Assembly (NCBI GenBank): GCA_030149685.1
Contig: JASLGI010000043.1
Span: 1 to 25,484 of the forward strand
Direction of reading: 5' to 3'
Length of the DNA: 25,484 nt
From: Bacillaceae bacterium
GTDB taxonomy: Bacteria > Bacillota > Bacilli > Bacillales_A > Planococcaceae
Below, one piece after another: positions 6,339 through 15,202 of the stretch (positions are counted from its first letter, which is position 1; every line of letters starts with the position of its first letter). Under the pieces are notes generated by a model. The model saw only the letters and a list, made by a program, of their open reading frames with translations, was not told where the DNA came from and made no database searches. The position numbers and the translations under genes were made by a program.

Positions 6339-7808
6339 ATGGATATGACAGAAATTATCCGCACATTGCAAGTGAAAAAAATGTGCGGACCGATGCCCGA
6401 GATGATTGAGCAAGTAGCTGTTGATTCACGAAAAGTAACACCGAGCAGTATGTTCGTTTGTATCGAGGGATTTACAGTAGATGGTCACAACTACGTCCAA
6501 CAAGCAGTAGCAAAAGGCGCAACGGTAATTGTCGCTTCCCGTAAAATTGAAGTGCCTAGTGATGTCGGTATTATTTATGTAGAAGATACAAAAGTAGCGA
6601 TTGAACGGATTGCGCCACTTTTTTATGAGATGCCTTCAGAAGAGATGACGATGATCGGTGTTACAGGAACGAATGGGAAAACGACGATTGCAAACATGAT
6701 GCATCAAGCATTAACGTCACTCGGAGAGAAGTCAGGTTCTATCGGAACGATCGGTCTAAATATTCAAGGGAAATGGTACGATACGGAAAATACGACACCG
6801 GACGTATTAGCGATGCAAGAGATGCAACGGCAAGCAGCAGATGCAGGAACTGAGACGATGACATTAGAAGTATCTTCTCACGGCCTAGTTGAAGGACGTT
6901 TAAGTGGTACATTGTTTGATATTGCTGTGTTTACAAACTTATCTCGAGATCATTTAGATTTTCACGGCACGATGGAGCATTACGGTTATGCAAAAGGTTT
7001 ATTATTTTCAAGTCTTGGCCAAGACGTGCGTGAAGAAAAATATGTCATTTTAAATAAAGATGACGAATGGTCTCAACGTTATGCCCAAATGACACCTCAT
7101 ACGATTTATACGTATAGTATGAAAGAAGAAGCGGACTTTTATGCGACAGGTATTGACTTGCACGTCGACGGTTCTGACTTTTCTTTACACACACCAGATG
7201 GGACGTATCCGGTAACGTTGCAACTCGTTGGGCATTTCAATGTAGCGAATGCTTTGGCAGTAGCAGCTACTTTATATGCGAAAGGGTATAAAGGAGATGT
7301 CATCGCTTATGAGTTATCTCAAATTACACCGATTAAAGGTCGTATGGAAAAAGTAGAAACGGATTTACCGCTTACGATGTATGTAGATTATGCGCATACT
7401 CCTGATGCGATTGAACAAGCGATTGCGGCTGTTCTCCCTTATAAAAAAGAAGGACAACGTTTATTATTCCTCGTCGGAACAGGAGGCAATCGAGATCGCG
7501 AGAAGCGTCCGATCATGGCAGAGAAAGCTTCAGCTGCTGATTATGTTGTATTGACGACAGATGACCCGCGAGATGAAGCGTACGAGTCTATTATTACAGA
7601 ACTCGGTGCAGGAATGACGCATGATCAGTATGCGTTAATTGGAGATCGAGAAGAAGCCGTTCGTCGCATGGTACAAGAAGCAAAAGAAGATGATATTTTA
7701 ATTTTCGCTGGAAAAGGGCATGAAGATTATCAAATTATCGGAAATACAAAATATCCACATTCTGATGCAGCAATTGCATTAGATGAAGCAAAGAAAAAAT
7801 TTCATTAA
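6339..7808 (+). CDS. murE: UDP-N-acetylmuramoyl-tripeptide synthetase MurE (probably meso-diaminopimelate type)
   Basis: 489 residues from ATG 6339, 8 bases after AGGAG (6326-6330); a GTG at 6330 overlaps that site and is rejected. MurE adds the third amino acid to UDP-MurNAc-L-Ala-D-Glu in the cytoplasm. Motifs: VDSRKV, P-loop GTNGKTT (110-116), [18 protein letters not shown] (177-187), the KGRMEKV and YAHTPDA substrate loops, and GKGHEDYQ (458-465). The amino-acid selectivity motif is DDPR (408-411). Arg at the last position and GKGHEDYQ point to meso-diaminopimelate; lysine enzymes carry Ala or Asn there and a different GK loop. The second residue is Asp instead of the usual Asn (DNPR). 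The gene is outside the usual division/cell-wall cluster, between an aminopeptidase and prfC. Confidence 0.95.
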   Translation: MDMTEIIRTLQVKKMCGPMPEMIEQVAVDSRKVTPSSMFVCIEGFTVDGHNYVQQAVAKGATVIVASRKIEVPSDVGIIYVEDTKVAIERIAPLFYEMPSEEMTMIGVTGTNGKTTIANMMHQALTSLGEKSGSIGTIGLNIQGKWYDTENTTPDVLAMQEMQRQAADAGTETMTLEVSSHGLVEGRLSGTLFDIAVFTNLSRDHLDFHGTMEHYGYAKGLLFSSLGQDVREEKYVILNKDDEWSQRYAQMTPHTIYTYSMKEEADFYATGIDLHVDGSDFSLHTPDGTYPVTLQLVGHFNVANALAVAATLYAKGYKGDVIAYELSQITPIKGRMEKVETDLPLTMYVDYAHTPDAIEQAIAAVLPYKKEGQRLLFLVGTGGNRDREKRPIMAEKASAADYVVLTTDDPRDEAYESIITELGAGMTHDQYALIGDREEAVRRMVQEAKEDDILIFAGKGHEDYQIIGNTKYPHSDAAIALDEAKKKFH

Positions 7809-7813
7809 TACTA

Positions 7814-7855
7814 AGCCACCTCATCGAGAGTTTTGGGGATGAGGTGGCTTTTTTT
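7814..7855 (+). terminator. Intrinsic terminator between murE and prfC
   Basis: Perfect 12-bp stem agccacctcatc (7814-7825) with gatgaggtggct (7838-7849), followed by seven T (7849-7855). The prfC Shine-Dalgarno site (7857-7862) begins one base after the T-run, so read-through controls prfC unless it has its own promoter, and none is obvious. Confidence 0.93.
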
Positions 7856-7870
7856 GAAGGAGAACAAATG

Positions 7871-9439
7871 ATGGCAAAACAACAAGTAGATTTAAATAGA
7901 AGAACGTTCGCAATTATTTCTCACCCGGACGCAGGGAAAACGACGATGACAGAAAAGCTTCTTTATTTTGGAGGAGCGATTCATGAGTCCGGGACAGTAA
8001 AAGGGCGTAAAACAGGAAAATATGCAACGAGTGACTGGATGGAAATTGAGAAGAAACGTGGTATTTCAGTAACGTCTTCTGTGATGCAATTTGATTATGA
8101 TGGAAAGCGGATCAATATTCTCGATACGCCGGGACACGAAGATTTTAGTGAAGATACGTATCGTACATTGATGGCGGTTGACGCAGCGGTTATGATGGTA
8201 GATTCCGCAAATGGTATCGAGCCACAAACTGAGAAATTATTTAAAGTTTGTCAGATGCGTGGAATTCCAATTTTTACATTTATGAATAAACTGGACCGTC
8301 AAGGACTTGAGCCGATTGAATTACTCGAAAACTTAGAAGAAGTGCTCGGCATTGAATCGTATGCGATGAATTGGCCAATCGGTATGGGGAAAGAATTTTA
8401 CGGCATTTATGACCGTTTTAACAATCGTGTAGAAGCGACACATATGGAAGATGACGAACGTTTATTACCATTAGATGAAGATGGGGATTTAGCTGTCGAA
8501 CATCCAATGAAAGAAACTTCTTATTATGAAGAAGCACGAGATATGGTCGAAATGCTCGATGGTGCAGGGAATGAATTTGATGTCGAACGTATTAAAAATG
8601 GAGAGCTCACACCTGTATTTTTCGGAAGTGCTTTAACAGGGTTCGGTGTAGAAACATTTTTAGAAGCATTCTTACAATTCGCACCAGCTCCTCAACCGCG
8701 TCTATTAAAAACAGGTGAAGAAATTACGCCGACATATCCGGAGTTTTCAGGATTTATTTTTAAAATTCAAGCGAATATGAACCCGAAACATCGTGATCGT
8801 ATTGCTTTCGTCCGAATTGTTTCTGGTAAGTTTGAACGAGGAATGACAATACGTGTCCCACGTTTAGGGCGAGAGTTTAAATTAACGCAAACGACGCAAT
8901 TTTTAGCAGATGATCGAGAAACAGTCAATGAAGCGATGCCAGGAGATATTATCGGTATTTATGATACAGGAAACTATCAAATTGGAGATACAATTATTGG
9001 TGGAAAAGAAGACTTTGAATTCGCTGCACTTCCACAGTTCACACCAGAAATGTTCGTAGAAGTATCACCGAAAAACGTCATGAAATCAAAACAGTTCCAT
9101 AAAGGGATTTTACAGCTCGTTCAAGAAGGAGCGATTCAATATTATGAAACGCTACATACGAATGTCATTTTCTTAGGAGCAGTAGGTCAATTACAGTTTG
9201 AAGTATTTGAACATCGTATGAACACAGAATATAATGTCGAAGTAGTTATGAAGCCCGTCGGTTCAAAAGTGACACGATGGATTAAAAATGAAGACGTTGT
9301 GAAAGAGTCGATGACGAGCAGTCGAGCACAACTTGTGAAGGATCGTCACGATAATTTAGTGTTTTTATTTGAAAATGATTTCGCTTTACGCTGGTTCCAA
9401 GATAAACATCCTGAAGTCGAGCTCTATGGACTCTTGTAA
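7871..9439 (+). CDS. prfC: Peptide chain release factor 3 (RF3)
   Basis: 522 residues, normal for RF3. RF3 is a translational GTPase that recycles RF1/RF2 from the ribosome. GTPase motifs: G1 SHPDAGKTT (17-25), G2 region [13 protein letters not shown]3 DTPGHEDF (85-92), G4 NKLDR (139-143), with the RF3-specific [16 protein letters not shown] and the C-terminal [16 protein letters not shown]. Two ATGs are possible, 7868 and 7871; AAGGAG (7857-7862) is 5 and 8 bases away, favouring 7871 (MAKQQV). An upstream in-frame GTG (7844) lies in the terminator stem and is rejected. The gene follows murE and precedes an unrelated RND pump; no terminator is seen after it. Confidence 0.96.
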   Translation: MAKQQVDLNRRTFAIISHPDAGKTTMTEKLLYFGGAIHESGTVKGRKTGKYATSDWMEIEKKRGISVTSSVMQFDYDGKRINILDTPGHEDFSEDTYRTLMAVDAAVMMVDSANGIEPQTEKLFKVCQMRGIPIFTFMNKLDRQGLEPIELLENLEEVLGIESYAMNWPIGMGKEFYGIYDRFNNRVEATHMEDDERLLPLDEDGDLAVEHPMKETSYYEEARDMVEMLDGAGNEFDVERIKNGELTPVFFGSALTGFGVETFLEAFLQFAPAPQPRLLKTGEEITPTYPEFSGFIFKIQANMNPKHRDRIAFVRIVSGKFERGMTIRVPRLGREFKLTQTTQFLADDRETVNEAMPGDIIGIYDTGNYQIGDTIIGGKEDFEFAALPQFTPEMFVEVSPKNVMKSKQFHKGILQLVQEGAIQYYETLHTNVIFLGAVGQLQFEVFEHRMNTEYNVEVVMKPVGSKVTRWIKNEDVVKESMTSSRAQLVKDRHDNLVFLFENDFALRWFQDKHPEVELYGLL

Positions 9440-9469
9440 TTATAGTGGAATAGTATGGCAAATTTGTTA

Positions 9470-9488
9470 ATTCGTCGATATCGCGAAT
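9470..9488. promoter_or_regulatory. Near-palindromic operator candidate before the RND pump
   Basis: Arms ATTCG-T-CGAT (9470-9479) and ATCG-CGAAT (9480-9488) pair at all nine positions with one bulged T. It ends 3 bases before a perfect TATAAT (9492-9497). A repressor bound here would cover the promoter, as TetR- or MarR-type regulators do at efflux promoters. A good -35 is not visible (TTGTTA at 9464-9469 is 22 bases from the -10). Confidence 0.45.
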
Positions 9489-9491
9489 GTT

Positions 9492-9497
9492 TATAAT
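9492..9497 (+). promoter_or_regulatory. Candidate -10 box of the RND pump promoter
   Basis: Perfect TATAAT with TG at 9488-9489 upstream, but the -35 is poor. A second option is TTGCAG (9497-9502) with TATGAT (9521-9526), spacer 18. Either gives a short leader before the ATG at 9562. Confidence 0.35.
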
Positions 9498-9561
9498 TGC
9501 AGGAGTTGCGCGCTTTCCTCTATGATAAAAGGTGATGAAAAGTGCAGGAGAGGAGTCAGTT

Positions 9562-12500
9562 ATGAAAATTAGTCAATTTTCCATTAAGCGTCCCGTATTT
9601 ACAATCGTGACGATGTTTCTCGTCATTATTTTAGGGCTCGTATCATTCGGGCGAATACCTGTGACGCTTATTCCTGAATTAAATCCGCCGGTTGCTGTCG
9701 TTGTTACAAATTATGAAGGAGCTTCACCGACGGAAGTCAATGAAAAGTTAACGAAGCCACTGGAAAAAACATTAGCGACATCTCCTGGCTTGAAAAAGAT
9801 GCAATCGATTTCTCAAGAAGGATCGAACTTTATTTTGCTCTTTTTCGACTGGGAAACAGTGATCGATGATGTTCAGTTAGATATTATGCAACGGATGGAT
9901 AGTGTTCCGATACCTGAAGGGGCGGATCGTCCAAATTTAATGAAGTTTGACCCGTCTCAATTTCCTGTGATCCAATTTACTCTACACTCAACGAAAGAAG
10001 ATGTTGATGTTCGTCCACTTGCAGAACAGTTAGAGGAGGAATTGAAACGAACGAAAGGTGTAGCAAGTGTCAATACATCGGGGACTGTAACAGAAGAAAT
10101 TCAAGTAACACTCAATGAAGAGAAGTTAAATGAATGGAAGCTAGCACAGACAGATGTCGTTCAAGCGATTCAAGGAAATGACGTTTCACTTCCAGGGGAA
10201 CCTGTTGAAACAGATGAAGGGAAACGATTTACAACACGTATTATTAGTAACTTAACGACGTTAGACGATATTCGAAGTGTCGTTGTCGGAAATAATCCAA
10301 CAACGGGTGATAAAATTAAAGTTAGTGATGTTGCATCAGTCGAAGTAGCTGAAACAAACACACAGATGAAAACACGTGCAAATGATGAGCAAGCGGTATT
10401 AATGTCCGTTCTTCAAGAATCCGGAGCAAATACAGCAAACGTGTCGACAGAATTTAAAAAATCACTCGATAAGTTGTTAGATAAAAAAGAATATAAAGAT
10501 GTAAAAGCAGATATTTTATTCGACCAAGGAGATTATGTGAAGCTTGCGATCGGTAATATCGGTCAATCACTTCTTCTCGGTGGATTGTTTGCAATGCTCG
10601 TTTTATTCTTTTTCTTACGAGGAATTAAAAGTCCAATCATCATTGGGATTGCTATTCCTTATTCTGTCATTGTTACATTCGTATTGATTTACTTCGCGGA
10701 TTTTGCACTTAATATTATGACGCTTGGGGCGCTTGCACTCGGTATCGGGATGCTCGTTGATAATGCCATCGTCGTTATTGAAAATATTGAGCGTCATTTA
10801 GCGATGAATAAAGATCCGAAAACGGCTGCTTATGAAGGGGCAAAAGAAGTCGGAGGCGCAATTACGGCTTCTACCTTAACGACATTAGCTGTATTCGTTC
10901 CAGTTATCTTTATTTCCGGATTGATTGGCCAGATCTTTACAGAGTTTGCTTTAACGATTTCCTTTAGTTTATTCGCATCACTCGTCGTCGCATTAACTGT
11001 TGTGCCGATGATGGCAAGTAAGATGTTAAAGAAACCGTCTAAAGATGTTTCCGCACGATTACGTCGTTCGAAAGGATTGTATAATTTCACTCAATCCGTT
11101 CGTTGGGCACTGAAAAACCGTTGGGCCGTGTTGACAATCACTGTCGGTTTACTCGGAGCAAGTGCATTCGGTTTATATAAAGTCGGGACGGAATTTTTAC
11201 CAGCAACGGATGAAGGCTTCTTCAGCATTGCAGTAGAAACACCAAATGGTACGGCATTGAACCGAACAGATGAAGTTGTGAAAAAGATCGAAAAACGTTT
11301 AGATGAAGAAGATGATGTAGAAGTATACGTGAGTCTCGTTGGTAGTGACCAACAAAGTATGGCACAAGGAACAGGTTCGACTGCAAACACAGCGGAAATG
11401 TATATTAAGCTCGTACCACTAGACGATAGAGATCGTTCGGTGTTTGAGTTTGTTGACGAAGTGCAACCTGATGTATTAGATCTTGTTGGTGATGATGCAG
11501 ATATTAGTTTTGATATGCAAACAGCAGCGGGTTCTACACCAAATACTGTATCATTTACATTAAGTGATGGAAAAGAGCAACGCTTAACGAAAGCTGTTGA
11601 AGAAGTAACAGAGGCGTTAGAAGATATGAAGTATGTAACAGAAGTTTCTCATAACTTAGCAGAAACAAAAGAAGAAATTCATATCGACTTAGATCGTGAG
11701 AAAACAGTTGATCGTGGACTCGTTCCTGCACAAGTGGCTCAAATTGTAAACAATGTGACACGGGGAGCGTTCGCTACACAAATTGTCGATGAACAAGAAG
11801 AAGTTTTATCGGTCATCGTTCAATATGATGAGAAGTTCCGTGATAGTATCGATCAATTAAAAGCAATTAAGTTGCAAACACCGACCGGTGAAGCAATTCC
11901 GTTGTCGGAAATTGCGACAGTATCGATCAAAGACTCTCCTGTGACGATTCAACATGAAAACCAAGCGTATGCGGTGGCATTTGACGTAAAGTATGAGTCG
12001 ACAGAATCACTCGGCGAAATGACAGAGCGTGTGAATGACACGATTGATGATTTGAAATTACCAGACAGTATTGCGATGGAATACGATGGAGACCGAGAGT
12101 TATTTGAAAGTGCAATCAACGACATGTTAATGGCGATTGGACTAGCAGTTGTTCTCGTTTATATCGTGATGGCTGCACAATTCGAGTCATTTAAATATCC
12201 ATTCGTTATTATGTTCTCAGTACCGCTCATGATTATCGGAGTTGCTCTCGGATTATTCATTACGAATACACCGATGAGTGTGACAGCGATTATCGGAATT
12301 TTAATTCTTGTCGGGATTGTTGTAAATAACGGAATCGTCCTCGTCGATTATATTAATCAGCGAAAACGAGCAGGAGTACCTTCTTATGAAGCGATCGTCC
12401 AATCTGCACGAGATCGTGTTCGTCCGATTTTAATGACGGCATTAACGACGATTTTAGGACTTGTTCCACTTGCACTAGGTATTGGAGAGGGAACAGAAAT

Positions 12501-12651
12501 GAACCAACCGATGGGAATTGCTGTTATCGGCGGATTAATTACATCTACTCTCTTAACATTGTTCGTCGTTCCAGTCATTTATAGCTTATTTGACCGAGAA
12601 ACAAGGAAGCGTAAACGTATTAAAGAAGCTGATCAACAACTCCCATTCTAA
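9562..12651 (+). CDS. RND-family efflux transporter (SwrC/AcrB-like)
   Basis: 1029 residues from ATG 9562, 6 bases after AGGAG; earlier in-frame GTG/ATG codons (9532, 9535) lack a ribosome site. HAE-type RND exporters use the proton gradient to expel amphiphiles; in Bacillus SwrC gives surfactin self-resistance. Seen: N-terminal helix after SIKRPVFTIV, two large extracytoplasmic loops, and two six-helix bundles in a duplicated layout. The proton-relay motif in TM4 is GIGMLVDNAIVVIENI (Asp400 matches AcrB Asp407; the following Asp of AcrB is Asn here, as in many Gram-positive homologues). TM10 carries LVGIVVNNGIVLVDYINQ. No membrane-fusion partner is adjacent. It appears monocistronic, with no terminator before the riboswitch. 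The substrate cannot be told; lipopeptides, detergents or drugs are possible. Confidence 0.93.
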   Translation: MKISQFSIKRPVFTIVTMFLVIILGLVSFGRIPVTLIPELNPPVAVVVTNYEGASPTEVNEKLTKPLEKTLATSPGLKKMQSISQEGSNFILLFFDWETVIDDVQLDIMQRMDSVPIPEGADRPNLMKFDPSQFPVIQFTLHSTKEDVDVRPLAEQLEEELKRTKGVASVNTSGTVTEEIQVTLNEEKLNEWKLAQTDVVQAIQGNDVSLPGEPVETDEGKRFTTRIISNLTTLDDIRSVVVGNNPTTGDKIKVSDVASVEVAETNTQMKTRANDEQAVLMSVLQESGANTANVSTEFKKSLDKLLDKKEYKDVKADILFDQGDYVKLAIGNIGQSLLLGGLFAMLVLFFFLRGIKSPIIIGIAIPYSVIVTFVLIYFADFALNIMTLGALALGIGMLVDNAIVVIENIERHLAMNKDPKTAAYEGAKEVGGAITASTLTTLAVFVPVIFISGLIGQIFTEFALTISFSLFASLVVALTVVPMMASKMLKKPSKDVSARLRRSKGLYNFTQSVRWALKNRWAVLTITVGLLGASAFGLYKVGTEFLPATDEGFFSIAVETPNGTALNRTDEVVKKIEKRLDEEDDVEVYVSLVGSDQQSMAQGTGSTANTAEMYIKLVPLDDRDRSVFEFVDEVQPDVLDLVGDDADISFDMQTAAGSTPNTVSFTLSDGKEQRLTKAVEEVTEALEDMKYVTEVSHNLAETKEEIHIDLDREKTVDRGLVPAQVAQIVNNVTRGAFATQIVDEQEEVLSVIVQYDEKFRDSIDQLKAIKLQTPTGEAIPLSEIATVSIKDSPVTIQHENQAYAVAFDVKYESTESLGEMTERVNDTIDDLKLPDSIAMEYDGDRELFESAINDMLMAIGLAVVLVYIVMAAQFESFKYPFVIMFSVPLMIIGVALGLFITNTPMSVTAIIGILILVGIVVNNGIVLVDYINQRKRAGVPSYEAIVQSARDRVRPILMTALTTILGLVPLALGIGEGTEMNQPMGIAVIGGLITSTLLTLFVVPVIYSLFDRETRKRKRIKEADQQLPF

Positions 12652-12681
12652 TGAAAGAAAATGTGTATTTCTCGGATATTG

Positions 12682-12690
12682 TGGTATACT
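12682..12690 (+). promoter_or_regulatory. Extended -10 promoter for the riboswitch-terC unit
   Basis: TGGTATACT, i.e. TG-N-TATACT, an extended -10 element with five of six -10 matches and a weak -35. Transcription would start near 12697 and give a leader of about 190 bases that includes the whole riboswitch. Confidence 0.55.
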
Positions 12691-12732
12691 AACAGTAACA
12701 AGAAAGACCCGAATCGAATACACTTTGACATT

Positions 12733-12834
12733 GTCAGAGGGGAGTAGCTATAGGGAAACCTATTTCATAGTCGTCAATACATGAGGATTCCTCATCGGCT
12801 ATGATAGCCAGCAATTCGTTGACTTAGCGAGACC
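12733..12834 (+). ncRNA. yybP-ykoY manganese riboswitch
   Basis: The leader shows the conserved yybP-ykoY elements in order: GGGGAGTAGC (12739-12748), the GGGAAACC hairpin, AGTCGTCAATACATGAGG with CCTCATCGGCT forming the P3 arm, a GTTGAC segment, and the closing TTAGCGAGACC (12824-12834). These match the B. subtilis yybP leader element by element. This class binds Mn(II) and usually turns expression on when Mn is high. It precedes a TerC-family gene, its classic partner (ykoY). The closing GAGACC strand is also the 5' arm of the downstream terminator, giving a clear on/off switch. Confidence 0.93.
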
Positions 12835-12865
12835 TTTGCCTATTTTTAGGCGAGGGTCTTTTTTG
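12830..12865 (+). terminator. Riboswitch expression-platform terminator
   Basis: Arms 12830-12841 and 12848-12859 pair at all 12 positions (two G-U), closed by a short T-rich loop and followed by TTTTTT (12859-12864). The 5' arm contains the AGACC that closes the aptamer, so aptamer folding and termination should exclude each other. Confidence 0.92.
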
Positions 12866-12888
12866 TTGTAAAAAAGGAGTGGTTAATA

Positions 12889-13662
12889 GTGGAAACGATA
12901 TTTTTAGAGTATGCATGGATTTTACTCGTATTGATTTTATTAGAAGGACTTTTATCTGCAGATAATGCGATTGTAATGGCTGTAATGGTTCGTCATTTAC
13001 CAAAGCATGAGCAGAAAAAAGCATTGTTTTACGGCCTTGTCGGAGCTTTCGTTTTCCGATTTGCTGTATTATTTTTAATTGCGACACTCGTGAAGTTTTG
13101 GCAAATTCAAGCAGCAGGGGCAATTTTCCTTTTATTTATGGCTGCACGAAGTTTATGGGAAGTGAAGCAAGATGAAGGAAAAACGACGGAAGAGTTGTTA
13201 GACGAACCACGTAAAAAATCAGGATTTTGGATGACGGTCTTAAAAGTAGAGCTTGCAGATATTGCGTTTGCTTTAGATTCAATGCTCGCAGCGGTAGCGC
13301 TCGCAGTGACATTAACGCCAATTGGAGATACGATGATTGGAGGAATGAACGCTGGACAGTTTTGGGTCGTCTTCGCAGGTGGATTGATCGGTCTTGTCGT
13401 TATTCGATTTGCTGCACGTTACTTTATTATTTTACTTGAAAAATTACCAAAATTAGAAATCGCCGCATATTTAATCGTCGGTTGGGTCGGAGTAAAATTA
13501 GCAGTATTGACATTAGCACATCCAGGCCTCGCAATTATTCCAGAAAGTTTCCCATCATCGACTGTATGGACAGCAACATTTTGGGTCGTATTACTCGGTC
13601 TCGTAGCATGGGGATATATCGCTTCAAAAAGAGAACAAAAGAAAGGTTCAATGGCTGCATAA
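12889..13662 (+). CDS. TerC-family membrane protein (YkoY-like), manganese-responsive
   Basis: 257 residues, GTG start 9 bases after AAGGAG (12874-12879). An integral membrane protein with about seven helices. Family marks are EGLLSADNAIVMAVMVRHLP (19-38) and ELADIAFALDSMLA (121-134), whose Asp and Glu residues lie in membrane helices and are the likely metal ligands. Control by a yybP-ykoY riboswitch indicates the YkoY/YceF group. In B. subtilis TerC proteins of this group have been linked to Mn efflux and to metalation of secreted Mn enzymes; which role applies here is open. A strong terminator follows, so it forms its own unit. Confidence 0.93.
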   Translation: METIFLEYAWILLVLILLEGLLSADNAIVMAVMVRHLPKHEQKKALFYGLVGAFVFRFAVLFLIATLVKFWQIQAAGAIFLLFMAARSLWEVKQDEGKTTEELLDEPRKKSGFWMTVLKVELADIAFALDSMLAAVALAVTLTPIGDTMIGGMNAGQFWVVFAGGLIGLVVIRFAARYFIILLEKLPKLEIAAYLIVGWVGVKLAVLTLAHPGLAIIPESFPSSTVWTATFWVVLLGLVAWGYIASKREQKKGSMAA

Positions 13663-13670
13663 TGACAACA

Positions 13671-13719
13671 ACCCCCTTTTACTATTTGATGTAATGACTA
13701 GTAGAAGGGGGTATTTTAT
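13671..13719 (+). terminator. Intrinsic terminator after the terC gene
   Basis: Stem of 14 bp: 13671-13684 (acccccttttacta) with 13699-13712 (tagtagaagggggt), one G-U pair, then attttatt. Confidence 0.88.
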
Positions 13720-13767
13720 TCATAGTGCTAAAGCGAAAGACCTACTAGTAGAAAAATCGCTAGCTTT

Positions 13768-13796
13768 TTGAAAGTTCCATGATAAAGTGTTAAGAT
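13768..13796 (+). promoter_or_regulatory. Sigma-A promoter of the potassium channel operon
   Basis: TTGAAA (13768-13773), 17-base spacer, TAAGAT (13791-13796). Five of six -35 and four of six -10 consensus bases. The 10-bp palindrome CTACTAGTAG (13742-13751) lies 16 bases upstream. Confidence 0.7.
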
Positions 13797-13822
13797 AAGC
13801 TTTTACTAAAGGAGGCTGTAAC

Positions 13823-15187
13823 ATGGATCGGACGAAACGAGCGCGAGAAAATTTGAATAAATTTACCCCGACACAACTGATCGTCTTTTACTACTTTTTA
13901 GCGATCGCGGTTGCTTTTTTATTGCTAAATTTACCGGGAGTTTATTTGCCGGGAGTAGACGTTCGATTCGTCGATAGTTTGTTTACAGCTGTCAGTGCTG
14001 TCAGTGTAACAGGGTTGTCTACAATTAGTATCGGTGGAACGTATACGACATTCGGTATTATCGTTTTAATGTTCGTTTTACAACTTGGTGGTATTGGTAT
14101 TATGTCTCTAGGAACCTTTTTTTGGCTCGTCATTAAAAAGCGTATCGGTATGAGAGAACGACAACTCATTATGGTCGACCATAACCAATATTCACTCGAG
14201 GGCGTCGTCCGCTTAATTCAAGAGATTATAAAAATTATGTTTACGATTGAAATTACAGGCGGTTTAATTTTATCTTTTTATTTAACACAATATTACGACA
14301 CGATGAAAGAAGCATTTTTACACGGGATGTTTATGGCTGTTTCTGCAACGACGAATGCAGGATTTGACATTACAGAAGCTTCATTAACACCGTATTTTAG
14401 TGATTATTTCATTCAAGTCGTTGTGATGATTTTAATTGTACTCGGGGCGATTGGCTTCCCAGTATTGATTGAAGTAAAAGGGTTTATTACGAGAAGACGT
14501 GCAAAAATGCCGTATCGATTTTCTTTATTTACGAAAATTACGACAGTTACTTTTGGTAGCTTGCTCGTATTTGGCGCAGTGATGATTTTCATCATCGAAT
14601 CGTTCAACTCATTTCAAGGGATGAATTGGCATGAAAAAGTATTTACCGCACTGTTTCATTCCGTTTCTGCACGTTCAGCGGGATTAACGACGTATGATGT
14701 GACAGAATTTAGTGATGCATCGAGTATTTTTATTAGTGCACTGATGTTTATCGGGGCTTCGCCGAGTTCGGTTGGTGGAGGAATTCGGACGACGACATTC
14801 GCGATCGCCATTTTGTTCCTTATCCATTTTGCACGGGGAAATGAAGTAATACATGTATTTCATCGTCAAATTAAATTAGTCGATGTGTTTCGTTCATATG
14901 CTGTGATCATTTTAGCAGGTTTACTCGTATTTAGTTCAATTATTATTTTAAGTATTACAGAGCCAGGTGTACCACTCGTTGCTCTTTTATTTGAAGTAAC
15001 AAGTGCCTTTGGGACGTGTGGAATGTCACTAGGAATTACGAGTGACTTGACGAATATTGGAAAATTTACTTTAATGGTATTGATGTTTATTGGGCGCGTT
15101 GGACTTATTTCGTTTTTATTCACTTTAGGAGGAAAAACGAACAAAATGAATTATCGCTACCCGAAAGAACGAGTGATTATTGGATAA
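13823..15187 (+). CDS. Potassium uptake protein, TrkH/KtrB superfamily (KtrB/KtrD-like)
   Basis: 454 residues, ATG with a strong AAAGGAGG site upstream. The Ktr/Trk membrane subunit is made of four channel-like M1-P-M2 repeats. All four selectivity-filter segments are visible: SVTGLST (61-67), TNAGFD (177-182), RSAGLT (284-289) and GTCGMS (397-402), with the conserved glycine in each. The gating-loop region ASPSSVGGGIRTTTF (312-326) is also present. The length of about 450 fits Ktr, not the longer TrkH. The cytoplasmic RCK partner (KtrA/KtrC) is not nearby, the arrangement known for B. subtilis ktrD with a remote ktrC. A MarR-family gene follows after 15 bases and is likely co-transcribed. 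Confidence 0.94.
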   Translation: MDRTKRARENLNKFTPTQLIVFYYFLAIAVAFLLLNLPGVYLPGVDVRFVDSLFTAVSAVSVTGLSTISIGGTYTTFGIIVLMFVLQLGGIGIMSLGTFFWLVIKKRIGMRERQLIMVDHNQYSLEGVVRLIQEIIKIMFTIEITGGLILSFYLTQYYDTMKEAFLHGMFMAVSATTNAGFDITEASLTPYFSDYFIQVVVMILIVLGAIGFPVLIEVKGFITRRRAKMPYRFSLFTKITTVTFGSLLVFGAVMIFIIESFNSFQGMNWHEKVFTALFHSVSARSAGLTTYDVTEFSDASSIFISALMFIGASPSSVGGGIRTTTFAIAILFLIHFARGNEVIHVFHRQIKLVDVFRSYAVIILAGLLVFSSIIILSITEPGVPLVALLFEVTSAFGTCGMSLGITSDLTNIGKFTLMVLMFIGRVGLISFLFTLGGKTNKMNYRYPKERVIIG

Positions 15188-15202
15188 GAGGAGCGTACAT
15201 TT

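Noticed and set aside
5597..6364. 255-codon minus-strand open frame inside the M42 peptidase gene
   Set aside because: The plus-strand frame encodes a complete M42 protein with all metal ligands; the reverse frame has no family marks.
7844..7870. GTG at 7844 as the prfC start
   Set aside because: It falls inside the terminator stem; the ATG at 7871 has the correct ribosome-site spacing and matches family N-termini.
12725..12730. TTGACA as a -35 box close to the terC gene
   Set aside because: It lies just before the aptamer with no proper -10 at 16-18 bases; an RNA starting there would lose part of the riboswitch.
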